A stretch of 64,000 nt of DNA. Origin: an uncultured Kordiimonas sp. (GTDB lineage: Bacteria; Pseudomonadota; Alphaproteobacteria; Sphingomonadales; Kordiimonadaceae). This document shows, one piece after another, positions 27,848-37,687 of the stretch; the first letter of the stretch is position 1; every line of letters starts with the position of its first letter. The DNA lies in contig CANNDZ010000001.1 in the NCBI GenBank assembly GCA_947503575.1, forward strand, positions 1,860,001-1,924,000, read 5' to 3'. A model generated the notes under the pieces. It saw only the letters and a program-made list of their open reading frames with translations, made no database searches and was not told where the DNA came from. Both the position numbers and the translations under genes were made by a program.

Positions 27848-29170
27848 ATGCGTCCCGCAGCCCGCATCCAGGCAGCCATTGATATCCTTGATCTTGTTGA
27901 AGAGGGGATAGCCAGCGAAGGCTTGCCTGCCGATGCTGTGGTGGCAAGCTATTACAGAAGCAGGCGGTATATTGGGTCAAAAGACAGGCGGGCAATTTCC
28001 GAGTTAGTCTACACCGTTTTGCGGCGACGTGGACGCCATATCTGGCGGATCGGGGCAGCTTGGCTGGATTGTACTGCTCGGACGTTGATGCTCAGTTATC
28101 TGGCGCTGAATGACCGGGACAGTTTGGCCCTTTTTGGTGATGAAGCACCGCATAGCCCCGCAGCGTTAACCACTGAAGAGACATCAGCATTGGATGCGAT
28201 GCCTGATAGTTTAGTTGGTGCACCCATGTCGGCGGCATTGGAGGTGCCAGCATGCGTTGAAAAAATGCTCCAGCGGCGATTTGCCGATAAGCTCGCGGAT
28301 GCGATGTCTGCCTTGAATGAAGGCGCGTCACTGGACTTGAGGTGTAATCCTCTTGGGTACAGTATTGATATAAATAATCGCATTAAAGAAATTGATCAAA
28401 ATTTTAAAAAAACAATATTTTCACCAATTGGATTTAGATCAAAATCAAAATTAAATATTACTGCCAATCCCCTTTATCGGGATGGCTCCGTTGAGATTCA
28501 GGACGAGTCTGCGCAGGTCGCAAGTTACCTTGTTGATGCCAAACCAGGCATGAATGTTATCGATCTGTGCGCGGGCGGCGGGGGCAAATCTTTAATGGTT
28601 TCGGCTCTAATGGAAAACCGTGGTCAGGTTTATGCGTTCGATATTTCATCAAAACGGCTGTCGGCAATGAAACCGCGCATCCAGCGCGCCGGGTGCCGCA
28701 ACATTCAGTGTCGTGTCCTGCCGGAAGGCGGGTCAGCTCGCCAAAAGCTATTGGCTGACTTTCACGGTAAAGCGGACAGGGTGATTATTGATGCACCCTG
28801 TACTGGCTCGGGAACGTGGCGGCGTAACCCTGACCAGCGTTGGCGGCTAACGACGTCTATAATCGAAGGGTATGCGGCCCTGCAATCTTCACTTCTTGAG
28901 GAAGGCAGTGCACTTGTAAATGATGGTGGGCGTTTGGTCTATATGACCTGCTCGCTGCTTCCGGACGAAAATGAAGCTGTGGTCGACCAGTTTTTGGCAT
29001 CGACCAGTGGGCGCTGGCGTCTGTTGGATTATGCAAGCGTGTGGCAACAGGTTTTGCCGTCTGCCTCGCCTAAGACGGCGTCGTTAAACCCCAAATGTTT
29101 GCAGCTCGTCCCGCACAAGCACCAGACCGACGGCTTTTTTGTTGCCATCTTTGAAAAGGCACCGCTTTGA
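27848..29170 (+). CDS. RsmB-type 16S rRNA (cytosine-5) methyltransferase
   Basis: A 440-residue RNA m5C methyltransferase of the NOL1/Fmu family. An N-terminal helical NusB-like part precedes the RNA-binding linker (LDLRCNPLG to SPIGFRS), then the SAM motif VIDLCAGGGGKSL, DAPCTGSGTWRRNPD with one conserved Cys, and the catalytic-type Cys in MTCSLLPDENE. Bases 28361-28460 are about 83 percent A+T, far above the surrounding gene, though the frame and the motif order are intact. It lies close behind guaB, a common arrangement in this class. Confidence 0.88.
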   Translation: MRPAARIQAAIDILDLVEEGIASEGLPADAVVASYYRSRRYIGSKDRRAISELVYTVLRRRGRHIWRIGAAWLDCTARTLMLSYLALNDRDSLALFGDEAPHSPAALTTEETSALDAMPDSLVGAPMSAALEVPACVEKMLQRRFADKLADAMSALNEGASLDLRCNPLGYSIDINNRIKEIDQNFKKTIFSPIGFRSKSKLNITANPLYRDGSVEIQDESAQVASYLVDAKPGMNVIDLCAGGGGKSLMVSALMENRGQVYAFDISSKRLSAMKPRIQRAGCRNIQCRVLPEGGSARQKLLADFHGKADRVIIDAPCTGSGTWRRNPDQRWRLTTSIIEGYAALQSSLLEEGSALVNDGGRLVYMTCSLLPDENEAVVDQFLASTSGRWRLLDYASVWQQVLPSASPKTASLNPKCLQLVPHKHQTDGFFVAIFEKAPL

Positions 29171-29205
29171 TAGCTTGTGGGTGACGAACGAGCAGGACAA
29201 ATTTC

Positions 29206-29658
29206 ATGGCGATACATGTGCAGGACGAGGTGCCGGTAAGGGTGCCTGTATCGATTATCCTTTTCCGCAGTCTGGTCGCCGGATTGCTTATGGCCCATGG
29301 GTGGGCACGCTTGCTGGCTGATGCGGTCTTGCCGTTTGGTGGGTATTTGGATGGGTTGGGGTTTCCCCTCGGCTACTTGATCGCGTGGGCAATAACATTG
29401 CTTGAAATTGTCGGCACAGTGCTTGTGATGTTCGGATCCCGCTATACGCCGTATCTGTGTGGTGTGTTTATCGGGATTTATGGTGTTGGTATTGTTTTGG
29501 TGCACGCCAGCGAGGGCTGGTTTGTGGTTGGCTTGGGCCGAAACGGCATGGAATACAGCGTGCTTTTGATCGCGAGCCTGCTGTTGATTGGGTGTTCTCA
29601 CTTGCCAGAAAGCGTTAAAAACCGACTTTCAGCCATTAGAAAACATACAGACAATTAA
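29206..29658 (+). CDS. DoxX-family membrane protein
   Basis: A 150-residue protein with four predicted membrane helices: around SIILFRSLVAGLLMAHG, LGYLIAWAITLLEIVGTVLVMFG, LCGVFIGIYGVGIVLVHA and YSVLLIASLLLIGC. The LLMAHGWAR and ITLLEIVG stretches fit the DoxX group, whose molecular role is mostly unknown (some members act in thiosulfate oxidation or redox homeostasis). It follows rsmB by 35 bases. Confidence 0.8.
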   Translation: MAIHVQDEVPVRVPVSIILFRSLVAGLLMAHGWARLLADAVLPFGGYLDGLGFPLGYLIAWAITLLEIVGTVLVMFGSRYTPYLCGVFIGIYGVGIVLVHASEGWFVVGLGRNGMEYSVLLIASLLLIGCSHLPESVKNRLSAIRKHTDN

Positions 29659-29705
29659 CAAAATGCCGCTATATTGCTAACAAACGGTACGAAAAAGAGA
29701 AGTTT

Positions 29706-30209
29706 ATGATGCAAAAACAAATAAAGTGGACGGCGCGTTTGCTTATAGGGAGTGCAATTTTGTTTTCTGGCCCAACGATGGCCAATGAAAAGTATAAAGA
29801 TGCATCCCGACTGCTTGTGAATGAAGCTGCCATGGCATTGACAGCAGAAAATGCTGCTGAGGCGCAGGTCTTGTTTGAACGTGCATTGGTGGCAAATCCG
29901 GCAAATCTTGACGCCATGATAGGCCTTGGAAAAACCCATGAAGTTCAAGGCCGTGTTGGGCGTGGCCTGAAGTATTATCGGCAAGCATTGTCCATTGACC
30001 CTAATGCGCTACCTGCGCTGGAAGCTCAGGCCATTGCCTTTCTAAAACGTGACATGGTGGAACGCGCTGAGGCGAACAGGGACAAACTGGCAAAATTGTG
30101 TGACCAAGGTTGCGATGCGCTGGACACTGTATCTTCTGCGCTAGAGACATTCAGATCAGATAAAGCGCAAGCAGCGGACCTTGCCCAGGCACAGATAGAG
30201 GGTAAGTAA
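29706..30209 (+). CDS. Secreted tetratricopeptide-repeat protein
   Basis: A 167-residue protein with a signal peptide (LLIGSAILFSGPTMA) and two to three TPR helices pairs: ALTAENAAEAQVLFERALVANP, AMIGLGKTHEVQGRVGRGLKYY and ALSIDPNALPALEAQAIAFL. TPRs mediate protein binding. Cys pair in KLCDQGCDA. Ends at a strong terminator. Partner unknown. Confidence 0.75.
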   Translation: MMQKQIKWTARLLIGSAILFSGPTMANEKYKDASRLLVNEAAMALTAENAAEAQVLFERALVANPANLDAMIGLGKTHEVQGRVGRGLKYYRQALSIDPNALPALEAQAIAFLKRDMVERAEANRDKLAKLCDQGCDALDTVSSALETFRSDKAQAADLAQAQIEGK

Positions 30210-30261
30210 GCTAAAACGCTAAAACGTAGCGATGCTAATCTTTGATGCTGAAACAATAAAA

Positions 30262-30286
30262 GGAGCCAGTGGGCTCCTTTTTTTTT
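30262..30286 (+). terminator. Rho-independent terminator after the TPR gene
   Basis: GGAGCC / GGCTCC stem with loop AGTG, then nine T. Confidence 0.9.
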
Positions 30287-30312
30287 GTCACTAGTATTAC
30301 GTCATACGCCGC

Positions 30313-31710
30313 CTAGAACCTGCCGGGCCATTCCGCCGCGATATAGGCAAACACCGCCCAGGCTGCCATATTCTGCTTCAAATGGTCTGGGTTGACCTTG
30401 TCCAGAGTATCGTCTGCCGTGTGATGTAGGTCGAAATAATCTGTCCCATCCTGCATCAGATCCATGACAGGCATGCCAACACGAGCCAACTGACCAACGT
30501 CCGGCCCACCAAAAGCGGGTCGATCTGCCCGGATGACCCCCAGAGGCCCCATAAGCTGAGCCATTTTATCAACAACAGGCAGCGCGTCTGGACGCACAGT
30601 AGCAGCCAGCGCCCATATCGGCCCAGCACCAAAGTCGGACTCTGCCCCAACAATAAGATTGGATAGGTCGTCTTTGTGAGCTTCAGCATATTGACGAGCG
30701 CCGACAAGGCCGATTTCTTCCGCTGCAAACAACACAACACGGATGGTGCGGCGGGGCGCCATCGGCGCTGTGCGTTTGATCAGGTCTGCGGTTGCCATGG
30801 TGATGGCAACACCGGCCCCGTCATCTACCGCACCAGTGCCAAGGTCCCAACTGTCCAGATGGCTGCCCAGGATGACCACCTCGTCCGGCTTTTCGCGCCC
30901 AGTGATTTCACCAATGACGTTCGCCATTTCAACGGTGCCATGATCTTTCGTCTGGATATCCAAATATAGGGACACGGGCTGCCCGCGTTTCAAAATTCGC
31001 TCCAGTTGGTCAGCATCCGGGTTCGATAAGGCTGCCGCAGCAATACGCGGTGCATCGTCGGTATAGTTTACGCCGCCGGTGTGGGGCAGGCGGTGGCTGT
31101 CTGTACCAATTGAGCGGATAACTATAGCAAGCGCGCCTTTTTGTGCAGCTTCGCTGGCACCGCGCCCGCGGGCTATCACAGCGGGGCCATAGCCTAAGCC
31201 CGCTTTGTGGCGCTCCATCCGATTGGAAATAAACACAATTTTGCCTCTGACGACATCCCCTGGTGCAGCTTTTAAGTCTTCATATGTTGCGAAGTGAGCA
31301 ATTTCGGCCGTCACACCGCCTTCAGGTGTTGCAACTGATTTGCCAAGTGCGGTGATATGCAGTGGCTGGGCATAGGGTCCAACAACGCGCGCCTCTTCAT
31401 AAAGGCGTTCCCATTTGGGTACCTTGACCGGCTCGGTGTAGACTTTGTCAAAACCTAGCGACTTAAATTTGGCAACAGCCCAGTCGATAGCCTGCCTTTC
31501 TTTTTCGCTGCCAGCCAGTCGGGGCCCAACTTCTGTGGTCAGCGACTCCAGCAGGACATAGGCCCCGTTGTCGTTAAGGGCCGCGGCGCGCAACACTTTT
31601 GCAGTTTCGATTGCGGTTTCATCCAGCACCGGTTGTGACTGCGCAAAAGACGGTAATGTCGATACGATAAAGGCTGCGGTTACCGCACTGATTGCTGCTT
31701 TAAAATGCAT
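30313..31710 (-). CDS. Secreted M28-family zinc aminopeptidase
   Basis: A 465-residue protein with a signal peptide (AAISAVTAAFIVSTLPSFAQ). A PA-like insert (about residues 130-260) precedes the M28 metal site: GSHLDSWDLGTGAVDDGAG (His and bridging Asp), AAEEIGLVGARQYAE (catalytic Glu and ligand Glu), GAESDFGAG (Asp) and FDLHHTADDTLDKV (last His). Related to bacterial glutamate carboxypeptidase-like M28 enzymes. Acts in the periplasm or outside on peptides. A single gene followed on the same strand by nothing until the terminator of the TPR gene. Confidence 0.88.
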   Translation of the reverse strand: MHFKAAISAVTAAFIVSTLPSFAQSQPVLDETAIETAKVLRAAALNDNGAYVLLESLTTEVGPRLAGSEKERQAIDWAVAKFKSLGFDKVYTEPVKVPKWERLYEEARVVGPYAQPLHITALGKSVATPEGGVTAEIAHFATYEDLKAAPGDVVRGKIVFISNRMERHKAGLGYGPAVIARGRGASEAAQKGALAIVIRSIGTDSHRLPHTGGVNYTDDAPRIAAAALSNPDADQLERILKRGQPVSLYLDIQTKDHGTVEMANVIGEITGREKPDEVVILGSHLDSWDLGTGAVDDGAGVAITMATADLIKRTAPMAPRRTIRVVLFAAEEIGLVGARQYAEAHKDDLSNLIVGAESDFGAGPIWALAATVRPDALPVVDKMAQLMGPLGVIRADRPAFGGPDVGQLARVGMPVMDLMQDGTDYFDLHHTADDTLDKVNPDHLKQNMAAWAVFAYIAAEWPGRF

Positions 31711-31762
31711 GGTGTCTTCCTCTCTTCAAGCGATTAGAGAGTGATCGACCCATCTTTAGGCG

Positions 31763-33106
31763 TCAAGCATTTGCTTCTTGTTGACTAATTGTTTGCTTCC
31801 AGTCGGAAAGGCTATCAAGCGCGCGTTTGGCTTTGGCAGGTTTCCGGTCCCGACGTTTTAACCGACCTTCCATTGGTGGAAACAGGCCAAAATTCACATT
31901 CATGGGTTGGAATGTCTTTGCGTCAGCCCCCCCCGTAATGTGGCTTACAAGCGCCCCGAACGCTGTGGTCGGTGGCGGCGCAACCGGTGTGCCGCCCAGC
32001 TTTTCCGTGGCGGCAAAAACACCGGTTATCAACCCCATCGCTGCGCTTTCGACATACCCTTCAACACCAGTGATCTGACCGGCAAACCGCAATCGTGGAT
32101 CGGCTTTCATGCGCATCAAACCATCCAGTACCATGGGGCTATTTATAAAGGTATTGCGGTGCAAGCCGCCAAGGCGGGCGAACTGGGCGTTTTCCAGCCC
32201 CGGAATAGTTTTGAAAATGCGGGTTTGCTCGCCGTATTTCAGCTTGGTTTGGAAACCAACCATATTGTAGAGGGTGCCAAGCTTATTGTCCTGTCTCAAT
32301 TGAACCACTGCGTGACATTGCCCCTCCATATGCGGGCTTTGCAGTCCAACAGGCTTCATGGGGCCAAAGCGCAGTGTTTCCGGCCCACGCTCTGCCATCA
32401 CTTCAATCGGCATGCAGCCTTCAAAATACGGCGTATCTTTTTCCCATTGCTTGAAGTCGGCTTTTTCGCCAGTGTTCAGCGCCTCAATGAAAGTATCATA
32501 CTGCTCTTTGTTCATGGGCAGGTTGATATAATCAGCGCCTTCGCCCTTGTCATAACGACTCTGAAACCAGGCTATATCGAAGTTGATGCTGTCTTTGTAG
32601 ACAATGGGTGCAATTGCATCAAAAAACGCCAAACTGTCTTCGCCGCATAATTCAAGCACTGCTTCAGATAGCGACGGCGAGGTTAAGGGGCCGGTTGCAA
32701 CAATGACACTGTCCCAGTCTTTTGGGGGCAGGCCAACCACTTCACCGCGCTCGATAGTGATCAGTGGGTGCGCTTCAAGAGTATGCGTAACTTCGTCGGA
32801 GAACTCGTCCCGGTCGACAGCAAGCGCTGAACCCGCCGGCACTTTGTGTTTGTCTGCCGCTGCCATGATCAACGAATTCATGCGCCGCATTTCTTCGTGC
32901 AAAAGGCCTACAGCGTTATTTTCCGCATCATCCGAACGGAAAGAGTTGGAACATACTAGTTCTGCGAGTCCGTCTGTATGGTGGGCGTCTGTTTTGCGTT
33001 CTGGCCGCATTTCATGCAACACCACGGGGACACCGCGCGATGCGATTTGCCATGCTGCTTCTGACCCCGCAAGGCCACCACCAACGATATGAACTGACTT
33101 ACTCAT
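31763..33106 (-). CDS. trmFO: tRNA (uracil-54-C5)-methyltransferase TrmFO (folate/FAD-dependent)
   Basis: A 447-residue flavoprotein. The FAD site [20 protein letters not shown] is followed by the TrmFO stretch [40 protein letters not shown] and the C-terminal block [11 protein letters not shown]. It methylates U54 to ribothymidine in the T-loop using methylenetetrahydrofolate. The upstream gene 33225-34385 is divergent. Confidence 0.95.
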   Translation of the reverse strand: MSKSVHIVGGGLAGSEAAWQIASRGVPVVLHEMRPERKTDAHHTDGLAELVCSNSFRSDDAENNAVGLLHEEMRRMNSLIMAAADKHKVPAGSALAVDRDEFSDEVTHTLEAHPLITIERGEVVGLPPKDWDSVIVATGPLTSPSLSEAVLELCGEDSLAFFDAIAPIVYKDSINFDIAWFQSRYDKGEGADYINLPMNKEQYDTFIEALNTGEKADFKQWEKDTPYFEGCMPIEVMAERGPETLRFGPMKPVGLQSPHMEGQCHAVVQLRQDNKLGTLYNMVGFQTKLKYGEQTRIFKTIPGLENAQFARLGGLHRNTFINSPMVLDGLMRMKADPRLRFAGQITGVEGYVESAAMGLITGVFAATEKLGGTPVAPPPTTAFGALVSHITGGADAKTFQPMNVNFGLFPPMEGRLKRRDRKPAKAKRALDSLSDWKQTISQQEANA

Positions 33107-33224
33107 TTACAGGGCTCCATGCTCATGATCGCGCTTGTTTACCGAAGTGATGTGAATAATGTAAGGAAAAAGCGACACGAAATCATCATCTCGAAGACCA
33201 CTATCATACTTATGGGGCGTCAGC

Positions 33225-34385
33225 TTGCCATTACAGGCCAAAGACATTTTTGACAGACTGAGCGAGTGGCCCCACAGAGGTGCTGGCACAGAAGAGGAGA
33301 TGGAAGCGCGCGAAGCGCTGATCACCATCCTATCAGGCGAGTTCGAAGTTGATATTACTGAGGAGGGCTTCGATGCGCCGCCAACCTATATCAGGTTTTT
33401 CTGGCTGGTAGCCATCCTGTGTGCTTTGGCCGTTTGGGGTGCGACGATGATGCCGTCTGTTATGGCCTTGTTGGGCTTGTTGGGGTGGGGCAGCTACTTC
33501 CTGTTTCTTGATTGGCGTATGAGCCCGCTTGTTTGGTGGGGGGCGCAAACGCCAACGGCTAATCTGGTTGCACAAAAAGGTTCAGGACAGCGTTTGTTCA
33601 TCCTTATGGCCCATATTGACAGCGCGCCAGCGTCGTTTGCTTACCGACCTGGGCAAGTGCAGAATTTTCGGGCGTCGCTTTATGTGTCGCTTGCAATCAT
33701 GAGCCTCGGCGTCGTTATCCCGCTAATCGCAGGGTCGGGGATCGAGGTTGATCTACAAACGCGCTTGTTTGTTGTTCTTGTGATAATTGGTCACGCAGTC
33801 TTGGCATCGCTGGATTATTGGCGCTTTGGGTATACACCTGGCGCTAATGACAATTTGACCGGTGTTGCTGCTGCAACATCGGCGGCCAGTCACCTTTGGC
33901 GTCACATGCCTGCAAACGCTGAAGTTCGTCTGGTGATTACCAGCGCTGAGGAAGCGGGTATGCTTGGTGCGCAGCATTATTGGCAGACGCACCGGGATGA
34001 GCTTAAGGCACGTGATACATATCTGATCAATATCGACACCGTCGGCTGCCAGAACTTAAAATACGTTACCAAGAGCGGCAGTTTCACTGATGTTGTCTAC
34101 GACAATCAGTTGACGGACGGGGCCGCATTGTTGATCCAATCCAATGAGACATTCCGGGGTGTTTCAAGTGCAACTCACTTAGTCGGTGATTTTGACAGCG
34201 TATGGTTTAACCGCGATGGCATTGCCTCTCTTGCGCTGGCCTCATATGATCAGCACAACAGAATGCCCGCCATTCATACGCCTGAAGACACGGTGGAAAA
34301 GGTTAACATGGATACGGTTGCAAAGGCTGCCCGCTTTGCGGAAGCCATCGTGCGGGTTACTCCGGGGCAGGGAGCAACGCGATGA
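33225..34385 (+). CDS. Membrane-associated M28-family peptidase
   Basis: Up to 386 residues from a TTG at 33225 that has GGGG upstream; the first in-frame ATG is at 33300, inside what looks like conserved sequence. Residues about 55-100 and 150-190 are hydrophobic and form about four membrane helices. The metal site is spread around them: FILMAHIDSAP, GANDNLTGVAAA, ITSAEEAGMLGAQHY, NIDTVG and the last His in PAIHTPEDT. Unlike the M28 at 30313 it has no signal peptide. It overlaps the next gene by four bases. Confidence 0.75.
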   Translation: MPLQAKDIFDRLSEWPHRGAGTEEEMEAREALITILSGEFEVDITEEGFDAPPTYIRFFWLVAILCALAVWGATMMPSVMALLGLLGWGSYFLFLDWRMSPLVWWGAQTPTANLVAQKGSGQRLFILMAHIDSAPASFAYRPGQVQNFRASLYVSLAIMSLGVVIPLIAGSGIEVDLQTRLFVVLVIIGHAVLASLDYWRFGYTPGANDNLTGVAAATSAASHLWRHMPANAEVRLVITSAEEAGMLGAQHYWQTHRDELKARDTYLINIDTVGCQNLKYVTKSGSFTDVVYDNQLTDGAALLIQSNETFRGVSSATHLVGDFDSVWFNRDGIASLALASYDQHNRMPAIHTPEDTVEKVNMDTVAKAARFAEAIVRVTPGQGATR

Positions 34386-34927
34386 ACATAAGCCCGGATG
34401 ATATCCTGTATTTTTGGTTTACTGAAGCAGGACGAGAAGCCTGGTGGAACAAATCGCCAGCTTTTGATGGATTAGTGCACCGACGGTTTGCCGAAGTTCA
34501 TGCAGCAGCCTGCGCTGGCGAGCTGTCGTTATGGCGACTAAGAGGCAGGGGGCGTCTTGCAGAAATCATTATTCTGGACCAGTTTTCTCGCAATATGTAT
34601 CGGAATGATCCGCGTGCTTTTGCAGCAGATGCCTTGGCGCTGGTTTTGGCTCAGGAAGCGGTGGCACTGGGCGTCCAAACAGGCTGGCCTGTTAATTGGC
34701 GCTCGTTTCTTTATATGCCGTTCATGCACAGCGAAAGTGCAGTGATCCATGACAAGGCGGTAACGCTGTTCAGCGAGGAGGGGTTGGAAGATAACCTGAA
34801 GTTTGAGTATGCCCACAAAGAGATTATTGACAGATTTGGGCGGTACCCGCACCGCAACGCAATATTAGGGCGCAAAAGCACGGCCGCAGAAATTGAGTTC
34901 CTGAAAAAGCCGGGAAGTAGTTTCTGA
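34382..34927 (+). CDS. DUF924-family protein
   Basis: A 181-residue all-helical protein with the family blocks ILYFWFTEAGREAWWNKSPAFD, ILDQFSRNMYRNDPRAFAAD and FLYMPFMHSE, and EYAHKEIIDRFGRYPHRNAILGR near the end. The fold resembles a TPR array; molecular function is unknown, though members are widespread in proteobacteria. The ATG overlaps the stop of the M28 gene (ATGA), so the two are co-translated. Confidence 0.88.
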   Translation: MNISPDDILYFWFTEAGREAWWNKSPAFDGLVHRRFAEVHAAACAGELSLWRLRGRGRLAEIIILDQFSRNMYRNDPRAFAADALALVLAQEAVALGVQTGWPVNWRSFLYMPFMHSESAVIHDKAVTLFSEEGLEDNLKFEYAHKEIIDRFGRYPHRNAILGRKSTAAEIEFLKKPGSSF

Positions 34928-34941
34928 AGGGTGAACACTGT

Positions 34942-35814
34942 CTATTGAACAGTAGGATCTTGGGGCTTGGCAGATACCAATTCGCTTTCGTAAGCTTGGA
35001 TTTGCGCGGAGATGCGATTAATGTAGTTAGCCACGATGAGATCATAAGTTCCGTCGCTACGTATTTCGGCCAACCCTTCATTGAAGGCAGTGCACACGGC
35101 GTCGTCGTGGAAGCGCGCACCATAATAGGTCGTCGGCAGGATGCGATGTATTGTAAGGGGTTGGAACGAGCCTGTTTTATTTTTTTTGTTCACTTGCGCC
35201 AGCTTCAATATCCATTCGTCACCGATCGCCATATCGAAGTATCCAAAATACAAAAGGGATACATGGATAGCTTGATCCGATGACTCAATATAGCGCGGGC
35301 TTTTTTTTGCCTGCTCTGCAAACTTTGGCCCCAGATATCGGGTTGCCCCATCAAAGGTAACGATTGACAGATCAGATACATCATTCAGGTCGCGCACGTT
35401 GATCATACGGTCCGCAAGCGTTACACCAACGTTTTGATGCCTAATGTACCAATCTGTAATACAGCCTTTGCCCTCTAGCGCGATGTTGGATGTCAGCGTA
35501 CCGTCAACACCGTCGGCATTGAATGTTTGCAACATGCGGACACGCGGCAACTGAACAAAGTTTGGGGCGTACTGCGTGCGATCAAACACGGCTCGTACGA
35601 TATCAATCTCAAGGCCACTTCTGCCTTCTTCTGCAACAAATGGCTGAACATTTGGGCGAATGGCGATTGAAATTTTATTCTTATTTGGAAGCGTTTTAGA
35701 TTGTTGAAGGCCTTCATCCCCCGCCATGGTGTGACTTATCGGGACCAACCAGAACAGGCTAGCGATGATACTGATCAGTAACGGCATAGATCCGTGCTGT
35801 TGTATCCTTAGCAT
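34942..35814 (-). CDS. Periplasmic solute-binding-like protein (SBP family 3-like)
   Basis: A 290-residue protein with a signal peptide (LLISIIASLFWLVPISHTMA). The core matches the bacterial family 3 solute-binding fold: ISIAIRPNVQPFVAEEGRSGLEIDIVRAVF, DGTLTSNIALEG, DLSIVTFDGATRYLGPKF and DMAIGDEWIL. These usually capture amino acids, but no transporter genes are adjacent, so it may be an orphan receptor or sensor accessory. The ATG at 35787 is an alternative start. Confidence 0.7.
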   Translation of the reverse strand: MLRIQQHGSMPLLISIIASLFWLVPISHTMAGDEGLQQSKTLPNKNKISIAIRPNVQPFVAEEGRSGLEIDIVRAVFDRTQYAPNFVQLPRVRMLQTFNADGVDGTLTSNIALEGKGCITDWYIRHQNVGVTLADRMINVRDLNDVSDLSIVTFDGATRYLGPKFAEQAKKSPRYIESSDQAIHVSLLYFGYFDMAIGDEWILKLAQVNKKNKTGSFQPLTIHRILPTTYYGARFHDDAVCTAFNEGLAEIRSDGTYDLIVANYINRISAQIQAYESELVSAKPQDPTVQ

Positions 35815-35929
35815 AAATAACCACGTGTTCCTGTTTTCCAGTTGTTTGGCCAGCCTGCGTTCGCTGTTCGACCAATCTAAACACGTTTAGTTAATATATT
35901 CCTATCTTAAGCAGCTGGACTGACTGCCT

Positions 35930-37561
35930 TCATTGCCGAACCAGACGTTTGTCCGTTGGGAAGGATGTACGGTACCAGTGATTGATTTCCCAGGTTTCGC
36001 CGGGGGCAAGTTCCTTGCGCCATATCACAATACCAGGTTGTCCATCTGCATCCATGATGGTTGGCTTTGTGGTACCGCGCACAGGCTCAATTTTTAGGTC
36101 TTCATTCATGGAATTTGGTCGAGCATCAAAAACCTCAAAGGTGTACGCCTTGTCATGATTGTTGGTGACCACGAATTTTTTCTTATGCTCGGTCACTTCG
36201 CGGCGATTGAATATGCCAGTATCACCATCTTCGCTTGGCACCGTAATTACATCCACTGTAACGCGGTCATCAACACCGAATGGCAGCTTCAAAAGCTCGT
36301 TCGGGAGCAATTGTGGCCAGTCACCAGTGCCGACAAATGAGCCGTCGCGGCTGACGGCGACACGGTTGACGTTCATTGCAGGAATGTCGGAGAAAACAGT
36401 GTCGGCATATAGAAAAGCGGTTTCATCGTAGTTGGGGTTTGCCCGCACCACAAAATTTGCCGGTGCGCGGACGCTACCTAAACTGAACCTTTGAGCTGAA
36501 TAATCACCGGCGACTGAAACCAGAGCTTCAATAGGGAATTCAAGGTCAAACTCGGTGTTGACACCAGTGATACGACTGCCGGTAACTATAACTTCCTCCA
36601 GGTTTCTATCTGCAAATCTGGGCGAAGCGAGTGCCATCTGTTTCTCTTCGCGAATGCTCACTTTATCTCGCAAGTTGAGATACTGCGGTGTGGGCATGTT
36701 TGATTGAATTGTCATTACAGGTCGATTGGTTGACAAAGTCAGGTTGACGTCGGTCCAGTCTTCCCCCGTTTGTTGCTCGACACTGGCGAAAAGCATAACC
36801 TCTGTTTGGTTGTTTGCAGTATCAAGGTTAGCTTCGATGGAGAGGTCCCAGTCCGCGTTTTCAACCAAATAGGTAGTTGTAAGGGTAACGGAGCCGCCTG
36901 ATGGTGCTTCTACACCGATTGCGGCTTTCATCGTGCTGGTTTCCACGTCACCGGTTTCTTTTAGTGCCCGGCGCAGCGCTGCAATTTCACGATCACGATC
37001 TGCGATCGTGGCACTAATTTTACTTTTCTCGGCAAGTAAGTCACCACTTGCATTTTTTACGAACGTAAATGACCGCTCCAGTGCGGTCATTAGATCGTCT
37101 GGTGACTGGAAGCCATCCATTGCCTGTTGTCCAGAACGGGCTCCGATGTCGCGAAGGAAACCAAGTTGAAGGTCAATCGCTTCAATTTTGGCACCGTCAT
37201 CTTTTTGTATATTTTCCAATTTTCGGATTTGGTTTTCAAGGTCGCGCTGACGCTGATAGGAAGCACCTTCTATAAATTGTTCATCCACTTCGGTGTATGT
37301 AATTTTGGCTATTCCAGCAGACGCGTTTGTGCGCAAGCCATAGTCTTCGTCCATATCGGCAGTAAAGCCATTCAAGACTATGCGGTGGGAACCCCGGGGC
37401 AGGGTAATCGTGGCAGAGCGAGTAACAATTGCGCCGCCGCTGTTGAACAGCGTGACATGAGTGATAGGGGCATCGAGTTGAAAGTCATCCGCTTTTGCGA
37501 TAGATGCCAAAAGCATTGCCGAAGAAACAAAAATTGTTTTCGTGAATACATGTGTCAGCAT
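35930..37561 (-). CDS. Secreted DUF4139-domain (MuiA-like) protein
   Basis: A 543-residue protein from the ATG at 37561, which has AGGGGAAG upstream; a longer frame to 37627 lacks a ribosome site. The signal peptide ends near LLASIAKA. An N-terminal DUF4140-like beta domain (HVTLFNSGGAIVTRSATITLP) is followed by a coiled coil (RQRDLENQIRKLENIQKDDG) and a large DUF4139 beta domain ending APGETWEINHWYRTSFP. The family includes mucoidy inhibitor A; its role is not known. Confidence 0.82.
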   Translation of the reverse strand: MLTHVFTKTIFVSSAMLLASIAKADDFQLDAPITHVTLFNSGGAIVTRSATITLPRGSHRIVLNGFTADMDEDYGLRTNASAGIAKITYTEVDEQFIEGASYQRQRDLENQIRKLENIQKDDGAKIEAIDLQLGFLRDIGARSGQQAMDGFQSPDDLMTALERSFTFVKNASGDLLAEKSKISATIADRDREIAALRRALKETGDVETSTMKAAIGVEAPSGGSVTLTTTYLVENADWDLSIEANLDTANNQTEVMLFASVEQQTGEDWTDVNLTLSTNRPVMTIQSNMPTPQYLNLRDKVSIREEKQMALASPRFADRNLEEVIVTGSRITGVNTEFDLEFPIEALVSVAGDYSAQRFSLGSVRAPANFVVRANPNYDETAFLYADTVFSDIPAMNVNRVAVSRDGSFVGTGDWPQLLPNELLKLPFGVDDRVTVDVITVPSEDGDTGIFNRREVTEHKKKFVVTNNHDKAYTFEVFDARPNSMNEDLKIEPVRGTTKPTIMDADGQPGIVIWRKELAPGETWEINHWYRTSFPTDKRLVRQ

Positions 37562-37687
37562 GGACTTCCCCTGTTGAGTGAGCAAAACAATACCTGAAAT
37601 CAATATTTCAAGTATCATCGTGGCCATATTAAGGGAAGCTGAACAGTTTAAGTTCGACCAATTAGGCGCTCAGCCGACGAGCACACT

